This document shows positions 51,301 through 62,400 of a stretch of 64,000 bases of DNA, in pieces. A model generated the notes under the pieces. The model ran no database searches. It was not told where the DNA came from and worked only from the letters and a program-made list of their open reading frames with translations. Position numbers and translations under genes: made by a program. Source of the stretch: Ophiura sarsii (Eukaryota > Echinodermata > Ophiuroidea > Amphilepidida > Ophiuridae); NCBI GenBank assembly GCA_035610835.1, contig CM069455.1, positions 53,300,639 to 53,364,638 on the forward strand, in the 5' to 3' direction. How positions within the stretch are numbered: position 1 is the first letter of the stretch; the number at the start of each line of letters is the position of its first letter.

Positions 51301-52880
51301 GTGGACTGGGGGAAGGGATAGGGGAGGAGAGGAGAATACACCTAGCCCAAAAAAGTCCCTGACCAGGTGCTTTGTTGTTGGCTAATCCAAAATCAATAAT
51401 CGGTACCAAAAATCTGCGATATACCTTAAATGGGCAAATCTCTTCTCCGTCATCATAAAGATTAAAATTGATACTTTTGAAGTTATGATTTTAATAACCA
51501 CAACCACAAGTAACGACAACAAAGTTCACTAGAATTGGTTTCCTATGGGATATCATTGATTTGCATCATTGATTGATTTGTCCACTGCTATCGCAACCAG
51601 TCAGGTATGGGATGAATGGGTAACAGGCATCGACAGGGAGTCGGTACACACACATTTTCATTTAAATTATATAACTACTAACTATCGACTCATTTACAGG
51701 TACCGAACATTAAATCGTACCGATGACGTCATTTATAAATATTCATGTATTGTGACCTGTTGGAATACAAAACAAGTCCTGTGTTTACGTTTTATATACA
51801 GTAAGAGTATGCACTATTAGTTGCGACACGGTGTCGGAAAGGTAGAGTTTACAACTTTTAGGCTCTGTTTTATCACTCGATGTCAGACATGCTATTAAAG
51901 TGGGTAGAATGGAAAAATAACCCGCCAAAAAAAAGAAACCCTTCGTTCAAGCCGGCCCTCTCCAAGAGCATGTGCCGCCGGTTTTCGATGACGTAGTCAA
52001 CCGAGCCTATAGAGTGAGCGCAGTATACTGCACGAACGAGTAGCTGAGGGCCATGGCTTAGTAGTTTGGACTTGGGGCTTGAGAACGGGGGGCCCCGGAT
52101 CGAATCCTGGCAGGTTCCCGGGATTTAGTTGGTGTTCTTTCCTCGAAAAATTGTCATCAGGTATCATTCTACAACCAAAACATTAATAAAGTTTTGTCTC
52201 AAAGTATCAGCTTTTTTGGAAAATTCCAGTAACCTTGTCAAAACACGAACCATGTTTTAGGTATTAATAAGCATTACAGATCCCTGTCATAATAATATTA
52301 CGAGCTTCCATTTTGTAAAATAATGTAAAATTAATGATTTGTCGGAGATGATTTTTGCATGCAAGGATATCCCATAGCGCTATAACAGCGATAATGAGCT
52401 CATGAATATTAATGAGGCGAGAATTGCATGGAATTTCCCCATAGAGAATATAGCGACCGCGGAAAGATATTTATTTTGAACAAAATGTAAGCTACAGAGT
52501 CAAGGAAAGATGAATTTATGAATGAGAAGATATCCAGGCACCTATATAAATAGGATATGACCTTGATATGGGTAAAATTACAAGACTGTTTGGGGTATAA
52601 GTTCTCTCGGTAGTGTGCGCAAGGAGTTTAGACCGGTAGCGTATATCATACTTGATGCATGCTTATGCCAAAATCACATACGTAAGCTTGGATCACTTTT
52701 GCGCCTACAGTGATAAGAAATAGGGATAGCGGTCCCAAATAGGTCGTCCATTTATAGGGGTAGATTAAAAACAAGGTGGCTCTCAAACCACAGGCATCAG
52801 GCAACTAGAAACAAAGAGGACATAGTATAGCCTTCTTGTTAAAGACATGAATAAGTAAACATAATGTAAATAAATAAACA
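48361..52880. other. Repeat-rich spacer with no supportable gene
   Basis: Holds a ~21-bp tandem repeat (TGTGTAAAAATGTACCTTTT, 49425-49550), TACAGGGTG-type termini near 49785-49990, a CTCCTCCTC tract (50335-50370), and C or A tracts around 50690-50750. I looked for further ATM-like 5' exons here and found none. Confidence 0.5.
52038..52130 (+). repeat. tRNA-derived SINE
   Basis: An A box TGGCTTAGTAG (about 52054) and a B box GGATCGAATCC (about 52098) lie on the + strand 44 bases apart, as in a tRNA-like head. The arms are not paired into a functional tRNA. The body downstream (TTGGTGTTCTTTCCTCGAAA) is unrecognised. Confidence 0.6.
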
Positions 52881-53100
52881 TCCTGGAGTTTGGTTGCAAT
52901 TGTACCTCACCTGTTTAATTGTAATCAATTTTACATATGCAGCCAATGTTACATCTTGACCTCAGATGACCTTTGACCTTGGTATGTGACCTTTGACCTC
53001 ATTAACATATAAAGGTTTCCATGTTGCATCTATGACCCAAGTTTGGTTGCAATTGGTCATTGTATGGAAAAGAAATGGACAAATGTAATCAATTTTACAT

Positions 53101-53333
53101 ACACTGAGCCAAAAAAGAAACTTATAAAAAAAAAAAACTTATAAAATTTTAACAGATCACCAAATAAAATTCTGTGCATGAAAATGTACCAAATTTGGAT
53201 ACAATATTACTGCAATGTATTGCTTCAAATGGCAGTCAATAACCAATTGTTTGCTTCAATGACACAAGAGAAAAGCGCACTGACCCTATGGTGATCTGTT
53301 AAAATTGTATAAGTTTCTTTTTTGGCTCAGTGT
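53101..53333. mobile_element. MITE with ACACTGAGCCAAAAAAG ends
   Basis: Ends ACACTGAGCCAAAAAAGAAA and TTTCTTTTTTGGCTCAGTGT, with a longer imperfect inner match (TTATAAAATTTTAACAGATC versus GATCTGTTAAAATTGTATAA). 233 bp, with no protein. Confidence 0.8.
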
Positions 53334-53449
53334 CTATGCAGCCAATTTTACATCTTGACCTCAGATGACCTTTGACCTTGTTATGTGACCTTTGACCTCA
53401 TTAACATTATATGAAGGTTTCCATGTTGCATATATGACCCAAGTTTGAT

Positions 53450-53607
53450 ATAAAATTGGATGGATTGAGCGTGATACACAATGATATTGGTCGAGCTATG
53501 AGTTTTAAAAAATATTGTGCGAGACGCAGTCGAGCACAATATTTTTAAAACTCATAGCGAGACCAATATATTTGTGTATCATGCGAAAAAATCCATCCAA
53601 TTTTATC
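53450..53607. mobile_element. 158-bp palindromic hairpin element
   Basis: The arms include ATAAAATTGGATGGATT / AATCCATCCAATTTTAT and GAGTTTTAAAAAATATTGTG / CACAATATTTTTAAAACTC, meeting near 53518. It could form a nearly complete cruciform. No coding potential. Confidence 0.82.
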
Positions 53608-53629
53608 ATTATTATGCAGTGAGAATCTG

Positions 53630-53636
53630 ACTTAAC

Positions 53637-53667
<31 letters not shown>

Positions 53668-53860
53668 CATATTATTGTAAAAATATCAATAACATTTTTT
53701 TAAATTTTTTAATTTTTATTTATTTATTTTTTTAATTTTTTTTATTTTATTTTTTTTATTTTTTAAAATTAAAATTCCCAAAAATTTCTCCAAAAAATTT
53801 CAAAAATGTAAAAAGACAAAATTAAAAAAATTAGTCTACTGCATTTTGTGACTGCTCGAA
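53630..53860. repeat. A- and T-rich low-complexity tract
   Basis: An A run at 53637-53662 followed by TTTATT/TTTTTA repeats to about 53770. No feature beyond base composition. Confidence 0.8.
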
Positions 53861-54490
53861 TACAATTGGCATATTAATACACGCTTACAGTGTATTCATG
53901 CAGGTAACCAACTGACCAAGTTCACGCGTGAACTTGGTCGACCAAGTTCACTCCAGTGACACAATGTTCAGAATAATTGGTCTTTACCAATGCATTGCAA
54001 GTATGGGACGGAAGATTCGAACTGCATAATAATGGTTACAATTGGTCATTGTATGGAAAAGAATTGGACAAAACAAAAAGTGTGTACCAATTGTTGACAC
54101 ACAGACAGACACACGAATGATGCAGCCATAAGGTCTCTCTCCTACGGACGACCTAAAAACCACATCAAGCGATCAAACAAAACTAGTCTTAGTCGAAAAT
54201 ATCACAATTTTAGTTTTCTAAGTGATTTTATTTGCAACGCTACATTCTGCAGAAAACCGCATCTCGATCTAAAAGATATTAGCAATGTTACGCTATCATG
54301 CGCAATATAAAAATATAGAAAACAATATTATTGGTGACTTCAGATTCATCACATATCGCTTTCCAATTTGGGACTGGCATGGAACTTCAAATTAAAAAAA
54401 AAATAGCCATAACGATTAATGAGAGTAGATGGCTTTAGGGTAATTAGACATCAATATAAAGTGTCATATAGTGTTACAGGATGATGGTAT

Positions 54491-56707
54491 TACGAGGGTC
54501 GGTCAATATATAATGAAAGTGATCTTGGTATGGGATGCATGATTGTTTTTATTGAGGGATAGTGTGATCAATACAAAGTATGAACCTTTGTCTTTCAAAC
54601 AATACACTTTTGGATTGTCAGTAACGTCATTAACATAAATACAATAGGTTTCAATCACCGATTGAAATCTGTCAATATTTGACTGGACATGCAGTAGGTT
54701 GAAATGTGGGTCTGATTGATACATTATTTGTCATTATCTCAGCAATGCAAGCATAGAAACAGATAACACTTAGTGCATATAGATAGAACACACAATAATC
54801 TTTGTTTGACACTCTTTTTTAGATTTGAATTCCTTAATACAGACAAGAAGGGAACCATCTCAAATACACATTTTAAGGCGAGGTACCACTCTGGGTTACT
54901 AGCCATGTCCAGTTCTCTTGGGATTATACAAGGTTACAATTTCTCCATGTTTACTCCGTACAGTCTGTCATCAAGTGAACAGGTGTATTACCAGTTCGTC
55001 TGTGGTCAACTACTGAAACGGTACCAGCTTGTAAATCCATGACAATAAACCATAGAAAACCACAAAGGATACATACCAATGGAGGGATTATTATTGAGCA
55101 ATTATAGTAGAGATTTCAAAACCGTTGAAATTATGTGACAATTACTTCAACAATACATATCTAGTAGCTCTTATGATAGCAGTAATAAGAGAGGTTGTGG
55201 CAGCCATCTTTGATTAATACATCTATGTATGTCTTCATTTTGATTATCAATATATGATTTATCCAAATTGATTTAAGCGGTTTTCAGTGTTTCTATTCAA
55301 TTTTGAAGGCACAATACATTTTTATTTGGTAAATTTCATGTTTTTAGCCGTTGTTGGCCAAATTCAAAATGATTTGCCGTCTGTGCATGCGCATCTTTCT
55401 GTATGTTTCATATGAATAAGTTCAGATAATTACTTAACTACCCTATAAAATCATCCAAACTGATTCATTTTTTGATTTTCTGCAGAATTAGTGAGTCATT
55501 ATAACTGGTCATTTTTGAATGGAAATGGGATTTGAAATACTGATATTTGGACCCTTTTTATATAACTGTTTCCCCTTATTTCCTCTTAAATACTACATTA
55601 ATTCAAGTTACACAGGGATTACCTGCTTCTGGGGTCATGTTAAGCAATCCTCTTAGCACATGTTTTAAATAAACAATTTAAATTTCCTGCCAATTAACTG
55701 TGATTTGGCAGTGTCCAGTGTACTTACTTTAAGCTATAAATGATATGACGTCACAGTGAATTATTTGGATCCGAGTGATACATTTGTTAATATCTCGGCA
55801 ATGCAAGCTTAGAAACAGATAACACTTAGTGCATAGTTAGAACTAAGAACACACAATAATCTTTGTTTGACACTATTTTTTAGATTTGAAATCCTTAATA
55901 CAGACAAGATGGGACCATCTCAAATACATATTTTATTAACCAAAATCCACACCAATAAACCATAGAAAACAACAAAGGATAACAACCAATTACTCGATTA
56001 TAATTGAGTAAATTGCTGTGAGATGCACAGTAAAGCAATTATAGTAGAGATTTCATGAGATTATCTAAAACCGTTGAAATTATGTGACGATTACTTCTAC
56101 AATACATATCTGAGTTGCAGTGAACCAATTGATTGGCCCATTAGAGCTCTCTGTAGAGATCGAGTTACCAGTTAGATTTGGAATCACTCAGTTCATTAAC
56201 TTTGTTATTAACTTTTTATTTGGTAAATTTCATGTTTTTAGCCGTTTTTTTTGCCAATTTCAAAATGATTTGCCATCCGCGCATTCGCATCTTTCTGTAT
56301 GTTTTATATGGATAAGTTCAGATAATTAAATAACTACCCTATTAAATCATTCAAAATGGTTTATTTTTAGATTTGTCCGCAGAATGACTGATTCATTAAC
56401 TGGTCATTTTTGAATGAAATACCGATATTGACACCCTTTTTCATTTAACTGCTTCTGCTTAATTTTTGCTCTTATACTACATTTTCAAGTTAACACAGGA
56501 ATTATTAAGTTATTTATTTTTCAAAAATCAGGATTTACCTGCTTCTGGTGTCATGTTAAGCAATCCTCTTAGCACATGTTTCTACCAACGGTAGATTATT
56601 TGGAAGACACAGGTTGATACTTTATAATGACTACACTATCTCTCAATAGAATCACCCGTTCATCTAATAAAAAGATCACTTTCATCACATATTGACCAAC
56701 CCTCGTA
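54491..56707. mobile_element. Mariner-ended 2.2-kb segment with internal duplication
   Basis: Ends TACGAGGGTCGGTCAATATA and its near-complement (ATATTGACCAACCCTCGTA), as in Tc1/mariner-type termini; a second right end lies at 56808. Inside, about 54720-55700 is repeated at about 55770-56590 (TTTATTTGGTAAATTTCATG and TTTCTGTATGTTT in both), with the exon-like ORF deleted in the second copy. No transposase was recognised, so this is either a non-autonomous element or two solo ends around other sequence. Confidence 0.6.
54823..55042 (+). CDS. Possible terminal exon of an unknown gene
   Basis: An AG acceptor after a T-rich tract (TTTTTTAG ending at 54822) opens a frame of about 72 codons ending TGA. 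It reads FEFLNTDKKGTISNTHFKAR, then a segment with HSGLLAMSSSLGIIQ and QFVCGQLLKRYQLVNP. AATAAA lies at 55044-55049, directly after the stop. I do not recognise the family. The acceptor and first 50 bases recur at about 55883, but the rest is deleted there. It may be a captured or dead exon. Confidence 0.4.
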
Positions 56708-56822
56708 CACTCTACATGTATAGTCTAATGACTACACTATCTCTCAATAGAATCACCAGTGCATCTCATAAAAAGATCACTTTCATTACATATTGACCAA
56801 CCCTCGTACACTCTACATGTAC
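56627..56822. repeat. Two-copy repeat just upstream of the LRR-GPCR
   Basis: Two nearly identical copies of about 95 bp (56627-56720 and 56728-56822), containing ACTACACTATCTCTCAATAG and GATCACTTTCAT. Each ends in the mariner-type terminus plus CACTCTACATGTA. They end about 110 bp upstream of the receptor start and may overlap its promoter. Confidence 0.8.
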
Positions 56823-56931
56823 TGTCTAGGGTATAAACCTAATACTAGAGATAATTGCTTCCACTGACAGCCCACACATAGGCAAAGCGGTCCGTCGATG
56901 CAAAGCCACACATTTGAATCGGGCAGCAACC

Positions 56932-59900
56932 ATGGCGGACGTTCACAAAGTTTCAGTGCTACATGTGTGTGTATTAATGACAGGGCTACTGCTCGCAATG
57001 TTGTCTTTATCTGGCACGCGCACCACAGCATTTGCAGAGCTTGATAATATGACCATTGAGTGTGTCAATGAGGATATATCTGAGGATAGGAGATCCTGGA
57101 ACTGGTGGTATTATGATACAAACTTAACTTACGGTACTCGATGCAGTACCCAATGTTCTCCGAACTGTACATGTAGCTTAGGTAACAGCACAGTGACAAT
57201 CAACTGCACCAATGCTAGCGTATCTATGCCTGGAGTTTACTATCCAACTGATGTGAAACTCCTGAGTTGGGCGTACAGCACTCTACACAATATCCAAACG
57301 GATGCATTCACAGGATTGGCTAGTATGTTGCAAGGATTGCATTTGGATAACATCGGGCTCAGGAGCCTAGAGCCTGGTGTGTTTGATGGAATGATTAAAC
57401 TAGAGAAGCTAGACTTGTCATATAATATGCTCAGCGCTATACAACCTGGTTTGTTTGATGGATTAGCAGAGTTACAGCGGTTACACTTGGGTAATAACAT
57501 GCTGAATGAGATCCACCCAGATACGTTTGATGGATTAGCAGAGTTACAGCGGTTACACTTGGGTAATAACACGCTGAATGAGATCCACCCAGATACGTTT
57601 GATGGATTAGCAGAGTTACAGCGGTTACACTTGGGTAATAACATGCTGAATGAGATCCACCCAGATACGTTTGATGGATTAGCAGAGTTACAGTGGTTAT
57701 ACTTGGGTAACAACAAGTTGAATGAGATCCACCCAGATACGTTTGATGGATTAGCAGAGTTACAGTGGTTATACTTGGGTAACAACAAGCTGAATGAGAT
57801 CCACCCAGATACGTTTGATGGATTAGCAGAGTTACAGTGGTTAGACTTGGGTAACAACAAGCTGAATGAGATCCACCCAGATACGTTTGATGGATTAGCA
57901 GAGTTACAGGAGTTAGACTTGGGTAACAACAAGCTGAATGAGATCCACCCAGATACGTTTGATGGATTAGCAGAGTTACAGGGGTTATACTTGAATAACA
58001 ACACGCTGAATGAGATCCACCCAGATACGTTTGATGGATTAGCAGAGTTACAGGGGTTATACTTGAATAACAACACGCTGAATGAGATCCACCCAGATAC
58101 GTTTGATGGATTAGCAGAGTTACAGGGGTTATACTTGGATAACAACATGCTGAATGAGATCCACCCAGATACGTTTGATGGATTAGCAAAGTTACAGTGG
58201 TTACGCTTGGGTAATAACAAGCTGAATGAGATCCACCCAGATACGTTTGATGGATTAGCAGAGTTACAGGGGTTATACTTGAATAACAACACGCTGAATG
58301 AGATCCACCCAGATACGTTTGATGGATTAGCAGAGTTACAGGGGTTATACTTGAATAACAACACGCTGAATGAGATCCACCCAGATACGTTTGATGGATT
58401 AGCAAAGTTACAGTGGTTACACTTGGGTAACAACAAGCTGAATGAGATCCACCCAGATACGTTTGATGGATTAGCAGAGTTACAGTTGTTATTCTTGGAT
58501 AACAACATGCTGAATGAGATCCACCCAGATACGTTTGATGGATTAGCAGAGTTACAGGAGTTATTCTTGGATAACAACATGCTGAATGAGATCCACCCAG
58601 ATACGTTTGATGGATTAGCAGAGTTACAGTGGTTACACTTGGGTAACAACAAGCTGAATGAGATCCACCCAGATACGTTTGATGGATTAGCAGAGTTACA
58701 GTGGTTACACTTGGGTAACAACACGCTGAATGAGATCCACCCAGATACGTTTGATGGATTAGCAGAGTTACAGCGGTTAGACTTGGATAACAACATGCTG
58801 AATGAGATCCACCCAGATACGTTTGATGGATTAGCAGAGTTACAGTGGTTAGACTTGGATAACAACATGCTGAATGAGATCCACCCAGATACGTTTGATG
58901 GATTAGCAAAGTTACAGTGGTTACACTTGGGTAACAACACGCTGAATGAGATCCACCCAGATACGTTTGATGGATTAGCAGAGTTACAGCGGTTAGACTT
59001 GGATAACAACATGCTGAATGAGATCCACCCAGATACGTTTGATGGATTAGCAGAGTTACAGTGGTTAGACTTGGATAACAACATGCTGAATGAGATCCAC
59101 CCAGATACGTTTGATGGATTAGCAGAGTTACAGGGGTTATCTTTATTCAACAACACGCTGGATAAGATCCATCCTAGTACATTTTCAGAAAACTATAACC
59201 TGACTTTACTATGGATAACACATAACCAGCTATCTAGTTTACATCCAGATACATTCCAAAATCAAAGCAAACTTGACTGGCTTGGCCTATCTCACAATCA
59301 AATACAATATCTCCCAGATGGTATATTTCGAACCTTGGTACAGTTACGTATACTAGACCTCTCTGGAAATGAGTTAAGCAAACTAAACTCCAATTTGTTT
59401 CACAACTGCATCATTCTAGAAAAATTGAATCTTACACAGAATACTCTGTTGTGGATAAAGACAACAGTTTTCAGTGGACTTAACAAGTCAACACATATCT
59501 TTGTTGACCAATATGCTACTTGCTGTTTCGTTACATCAGCAACATGCCGTTACGGTACTCCGAAATCTGCTTACCTAACATGTGAACGTTTATTACCCTA
59601 TGATTTCCTCAGAATTGGAATATGGGTTGTTAGTTTAGTTGCAATTCTGGCCAATACTTTGACCATGTATACCCGATGCAGGCAAAAACAAAGTAACAAA
59701 GTGCAACTTTTCTTGATCACAAATCTGTCAATATCTGATCTCTTGATGGGAATATACTTGATGATTCTACTGTCAGTAGATTTGTATTATAAGGATTACT
59801 TTCCATCTCATTCAGATTCATGGCGCACGAGCATTTTGTGTAGAGCTACTGGATCCCTCTCTGTGTTATCAAGTGAAGCATCAATTTTCTTCATTTCTTT

Positions 59901-60579
59901 GATCAGTATTGACAGGTTTCTGGGGATTAAGTATCCATTCAGTGGCCATCGTTTAGGTACAAAATCTGCCAAAATAATAATTAGCTTACTATGGCTGGTA
60001 GCATTCACTATCAGTCTCACATCTTTCATACTATCTGGTTCAGATTCTGACATTTATGCAGTGTCAGAAATTTGTGTAGGACTTCCAATCTCAAGAAAAC
60101 ATTTGTTTGCGTCAAATGTAACAGATATTGATTTAACCCCTGTCGGCTTTTCTGGCTTGACAATCCCACAAACAACCTACCAATTGAAAGATAGCAAAGT
60201 TGGCATGTACTTTTCTATTGCAATATTTACTGGTCTGAACCTATTATGTTTTTTAATAGTGGGATACTGCTACGTGGCGATTTTTATAGCCGTTAGGAAA
60301 TCAGGAAAAGAATCTGCACGCTCTACAAATTCAAATGATGAAATTCGTATGGCCAAAAAAATGTCTCTAATCGTTCTCACAGACTTTTGTTGCTGGGTCC
60401 CATTGGGAGTGTTGTCTATATTGGTTCAGAGCGGTGCAGTCACTGTCGATCCCATTGCTTATGCTTGGATAGCGACATTTGTACTGCCAATTAACTCTTC
60501 TATCAACCCATTCTTGTACACATTGGCACATAAGATATCAAATAGGCCCAGATGTAGAAATCCATCTTGCATATCGTAG
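56932..60579 (+). CDS. LRR-containing G-protein-coupled receptor, single exon
   Basis: A plasma-membrane receptor: leucine-rich-repeat ectodomain joined to a rhodopsin-type 7TM core, as in relaxin-like and GRL101-like LGR proteins. I chose the ATG at 56932 (ACCATGG context); an upstream in-frame ATG lies at 56914. The order is signal peptide (VLMTGLLLAMLSLSG), cysteine-rich LRRNT (CSTQCSPNCTCS), 23 near-identical 24-residue units (NEIHPDTFDGLAELQ, 72 bp each), diverged C-terminal LRRs, and a cysteine cap (TCCFVTSATC). The 7TM core then runs from about residue 890 (FLRIGIWVVSLVAILANTLT), with DRF for DRY, CCW near TM6 and NPFLYT for NPxxY. The cytoplasmic tail is very short. There is no LDLa module. 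No stop interrupts 1215 codons. Confidence 0.93.
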   Translation: MADVHKVSVLHVCVLMTGLLLAMLSLSGTRTTAFAELDNMTIECVNEDISEDRRSWNWWYYDTNLTYGTRCSTQCSPNCTCSLGNSTVTINCTNASVSMPGVYYPTDVKLLSWAYSTLHNIQTDAFTGLASMLQGLHLDNIGLRSLEPGVFDGMIKLEKLDLSYNMLSAIQPGLFDGLAELQRLHLGNNMLNEIHPDTFDGLAELQRLHLGNNTLNEIHPDTFDGLAELQRLHLGNNMLNEIHPDTFDGLAELQWLYLGNNKLNEIHPDTFDGLAELQWLYLGNNKLNEIHPDTFDGLAELQWLDLGNNKLNEIHPDTFDGLAELQELDLGNNKLNEIHPDTFDGLAELQGLYLNNNTLNEIHPDTFDGLAELQGLYLNNNTLNEIHPDTFDGLAELQGLYLDNNMLNEIHPDTFDGLAKLQWLRLGNNKLNEIHPDTFDGLAELQGLYLNNNTLNEIHPDTFDGLAELQGLYLNNNTLNEIHPDTFDGLAKLQWLHLGNNKLNEIHPDTFDGLAELQLLFLDNNMLNEIHPDTFDGLAELQELFLDNNMLNEIHPDTFDGLAELQWLHLGNNKLNEIHPDTFDGLAELQWLHLGNNTLNEIHPDTFDGLAELQRLDLDNNMLNEIHPDTFDGLAELQWLDLDNNMLNEIHPDTFDGLAKLQWLHLGNNTLNEIHPDTFDGLAELQRLDLDNNMLNEIHPDTFDGLAELQWLDLDNNMLNEIHPDTFDGLAELQGLSLFNNTLDKIHPSTFSENYNLTLLWITHNQLSSLHPDTFQNQSKLDWLGLSHNQIQYLPDGIFRTLVQLRILDLSGNELSKLNSNLFHNCIILEKLNLTQNTLLWIKTTVFSGLNKSTHIFVDQYATCCFVTSATCRYGTPKSAYLTCERLLPYDFLRIGIWVVSLVAILANTLTMYTRCRQKQSNKVQLFLITNLSISDLLMGIYLMILLSVDLYYKDYFPSHSDSWRTSILCRATGSLSVLSSEASIFFISLISIDRFLGIKYPFSGHRLGTKSAKIIISLLWLVAFTISLTSFILSGSDSDIYAVSEICVGLPISRKHLFASNVTDIDLTPVGFSGLTIPQTTYQLKDSKVGMYFSIAIFTGLNLLCFLIVGYCYVAIFIAVRKSGKESARSTNSNDEIRMAKKMSLIVLTDFCCWVPLGVLSILVQSGAVTVDPIAYAWIATFVLPINSSINPFLYTLAHKISNRPRCRNPSCIS
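57500..59156 (+). repeat. 23 tandem 72-bp LRR units inside the receptor
   Basis: Each unit is GAGATCCACCCAGATACGTT..., 24 codons with LxxLxLxxNxL spacing. Variation is confined to a few ligand-facing positions: residues after LQ (RLH, WLY, ELD, GLY, LLF) and the NNM/NNT/NNK triplet. The rest is almost identical even at silent sites. A three-unit block (HLGNNTL, LDLDNNML, LDLDNNML) occurs twice near the end (58690-59115), and a GLYLNNNTL pair occurs twice earlier. Confidence 0.95.
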
Positions 60580-60604
60580 CTTTTAAATGAACTCCAACCT
60601 GGGG

Positions 60605-60780
60605 TGTAGTATACAAATACTACATGGTAGAGGGGAAATAAACTATTTTCCCAAGGTACTGGCTACGGGCCTATTTATCACCCTGAACCTGAAGGGTGTG
60701 GGGTGATAGGCCCATAGCCAGTACCAAGGGAAATAGTGTGCCCTATGGTCCCGATCATACCAAGTAGTATTTGTTTTATT
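60605..60780. repeat. Hairpin downstream of the receptor
   Basis: Arms GTACTGGCTACGGGCC and GGCCCATAGCCAGTACC, with flanking TATTTCCC / GGGAAATAG blocks (60640-60750). It includes an AATAAA at 60637-60642, so it could be a folded 3'-UTR segment. Outer ends TACAAATACTACATGG / AAGTAGTATTTGT are partly complementary. Confidence 0.7.
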
Positions 60781-61144
60781 ACACCTCACTGTGACTCTGG
60801 GGATGAGGTTGTAGGGAAATAGTACTTGTGATAGGAATTGGCCAATGAATTAGCATGATTAGTTCATCAATATTTATTAGGTGTAATAATTCAAGATGAG
60901 CGATCACTTGTTGCTGTAACGTTATCACTATAGGCGCCGTCACAGATGTGTTGGCGGTAACATTCTTGACATCATAGATTAACTTGGGCCAATGAGATGC
61001 GTGCGTTGGTCAGCTCAAAGTTGCGCTATTTTTCTCACCAATGACTTCCGTGTTTACACTTTAGAACGCAGTCATGATACAGACAAAAAGTGCTGAAGTT
61101 CTTTCCAGCCGACTGTAGCCTATATATGTGACACGTACATCACA

Positions 61145-61149
<5 letters not shown>

Positions 61150-61195
<46 letters not shown>
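61150..61195 (+). repeat. 45-base G tract
   Basis: An uninterrupted run of about 45 G, one of the longest in the window; another of about 24 G lies at 62262-62285. Flanked by AT-rich sequence. No gene in 60781-62400. Confidence 0.92.
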
Positions 61196-61196
<1 letters not shown>

Positions 61197-62400
61197 GCAT
61201 GTGAAGTCATTTTTTATTATGTGTGCTCTCAAAGAAAATAATAAGAATAAGTCATTTGTCTCATTTGAAAGCTTAGAAAATGCTCTGAGATTTCTTCTAT
61301 CTGTTTTCATCTATATCTTGAAAAACACACAGCCCCAAAGTCCCTCCTTTTGACATCCTGATTTTCTTTATGTTGCCCACATTTAACACCATTTGTACAA
61401 AATGTATATATAAATATATATAGGCACCTAACACCAAAACAAATTAGTTTATAAAATGTTGACTACAATTTCTTTTCTGTTAACATATTTGCTGGTCAAA
61501 AAACTTTTAAAAAAATATGAAAAAATAGAGCGATCCTTTAGAGAAGTGTCTTTAGATGACTTTGATGCAATTTTGCAATTATTTACCAAAAAGTGATTTC
61601 GTTATGTTGTTCGAAAAATTTTGATAAATAAAAGTGGATTTTGGTCAAAATTACAAAAAATTGATACTAAAAATATGTTTCTCAGACTCATTCCTTTCCA
61701 AAAATGTAAACTTTTATATACATCACATTAATAGTTCAAAAGTTACAGCGCTTGATAAACTTCATGTAAAAATGGTTAACACCCACCTTAATTGTATATA
61801 CACCTATTAACACAAAATGTTTCTGTGCATTAATCATGGTGTACACCTAATTCCAAATATAGTTTTTATATAGATTTACTTTGTATGAATAATTATTTAT
61901 TTTTAAAATGCTTGTGTGTTTTTTAACATGCAAAATGTATATATATAAATACTTCAATTGTGATTCGTGTTAACTTAACACAAACTGTGTATTTATGTAA
62001 GCTAACTCCTATGTATGCATGTGTGAAGATTTTATATTAAAAAGAGATATAACATAATATGAAAATAAGTGTCTCGTATACAGCTTCAGTTAGCTAGTCA
62101 TGTAGATACATAAACCCCACTTAGGATTTGGTAAATCAATTTACTGCAACTTTGTTTTCGGTTATTCCACCCCCCCCACACACCCTAATCCCAAATACCA
62201 TAACGTGTGGGTGCAATGAGTGAACATATTTTCCGGTGCGTCTATGCACGGGTTACTAAGATGGGGGGGGGGGGGGGGGGGGGGGCGCGTTTATAACAGT
62301 TTATTCGAATATGCTAGCCTTTCATGTATTGTGAACAATGTGTCCAACAACAAATTTACTTAATTTGGATATATTTAAATTTTTTAGTTTCTCCATTCAC

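Larger units (their letters stand above)
52900..54150 (+). repeat. SINE-like repeat with TGACCTTTGACCT motifs, interrupted by two MITEs
   Basis: Two partial copies (52900-53098 and 53336-53449) share CAGCCAAT..TTACATCTTGACCT, then TGACCTTTGACCTT twice, then TTTCCATGTTGCAT. A third piece (54030-54150) continues with TTGGTCATTGTATGGAAAAG and ends ACACAGACAGACACACGAAT. It is broken by the element 53101-53333 and the hairpin 53450-53607. Confidence 0.75.

Noticed and set aside
57240..59156. Open frame of 638 codons on the - strand and another of 490 codons inside the LRR-GPCR
   Set aside because: They exist because the 72-bp unit is a multiple of three and lacks stops in those frames. The + strand frame has signal peptide, LRR, 7TM and Kozak context; the - strand frames have none.
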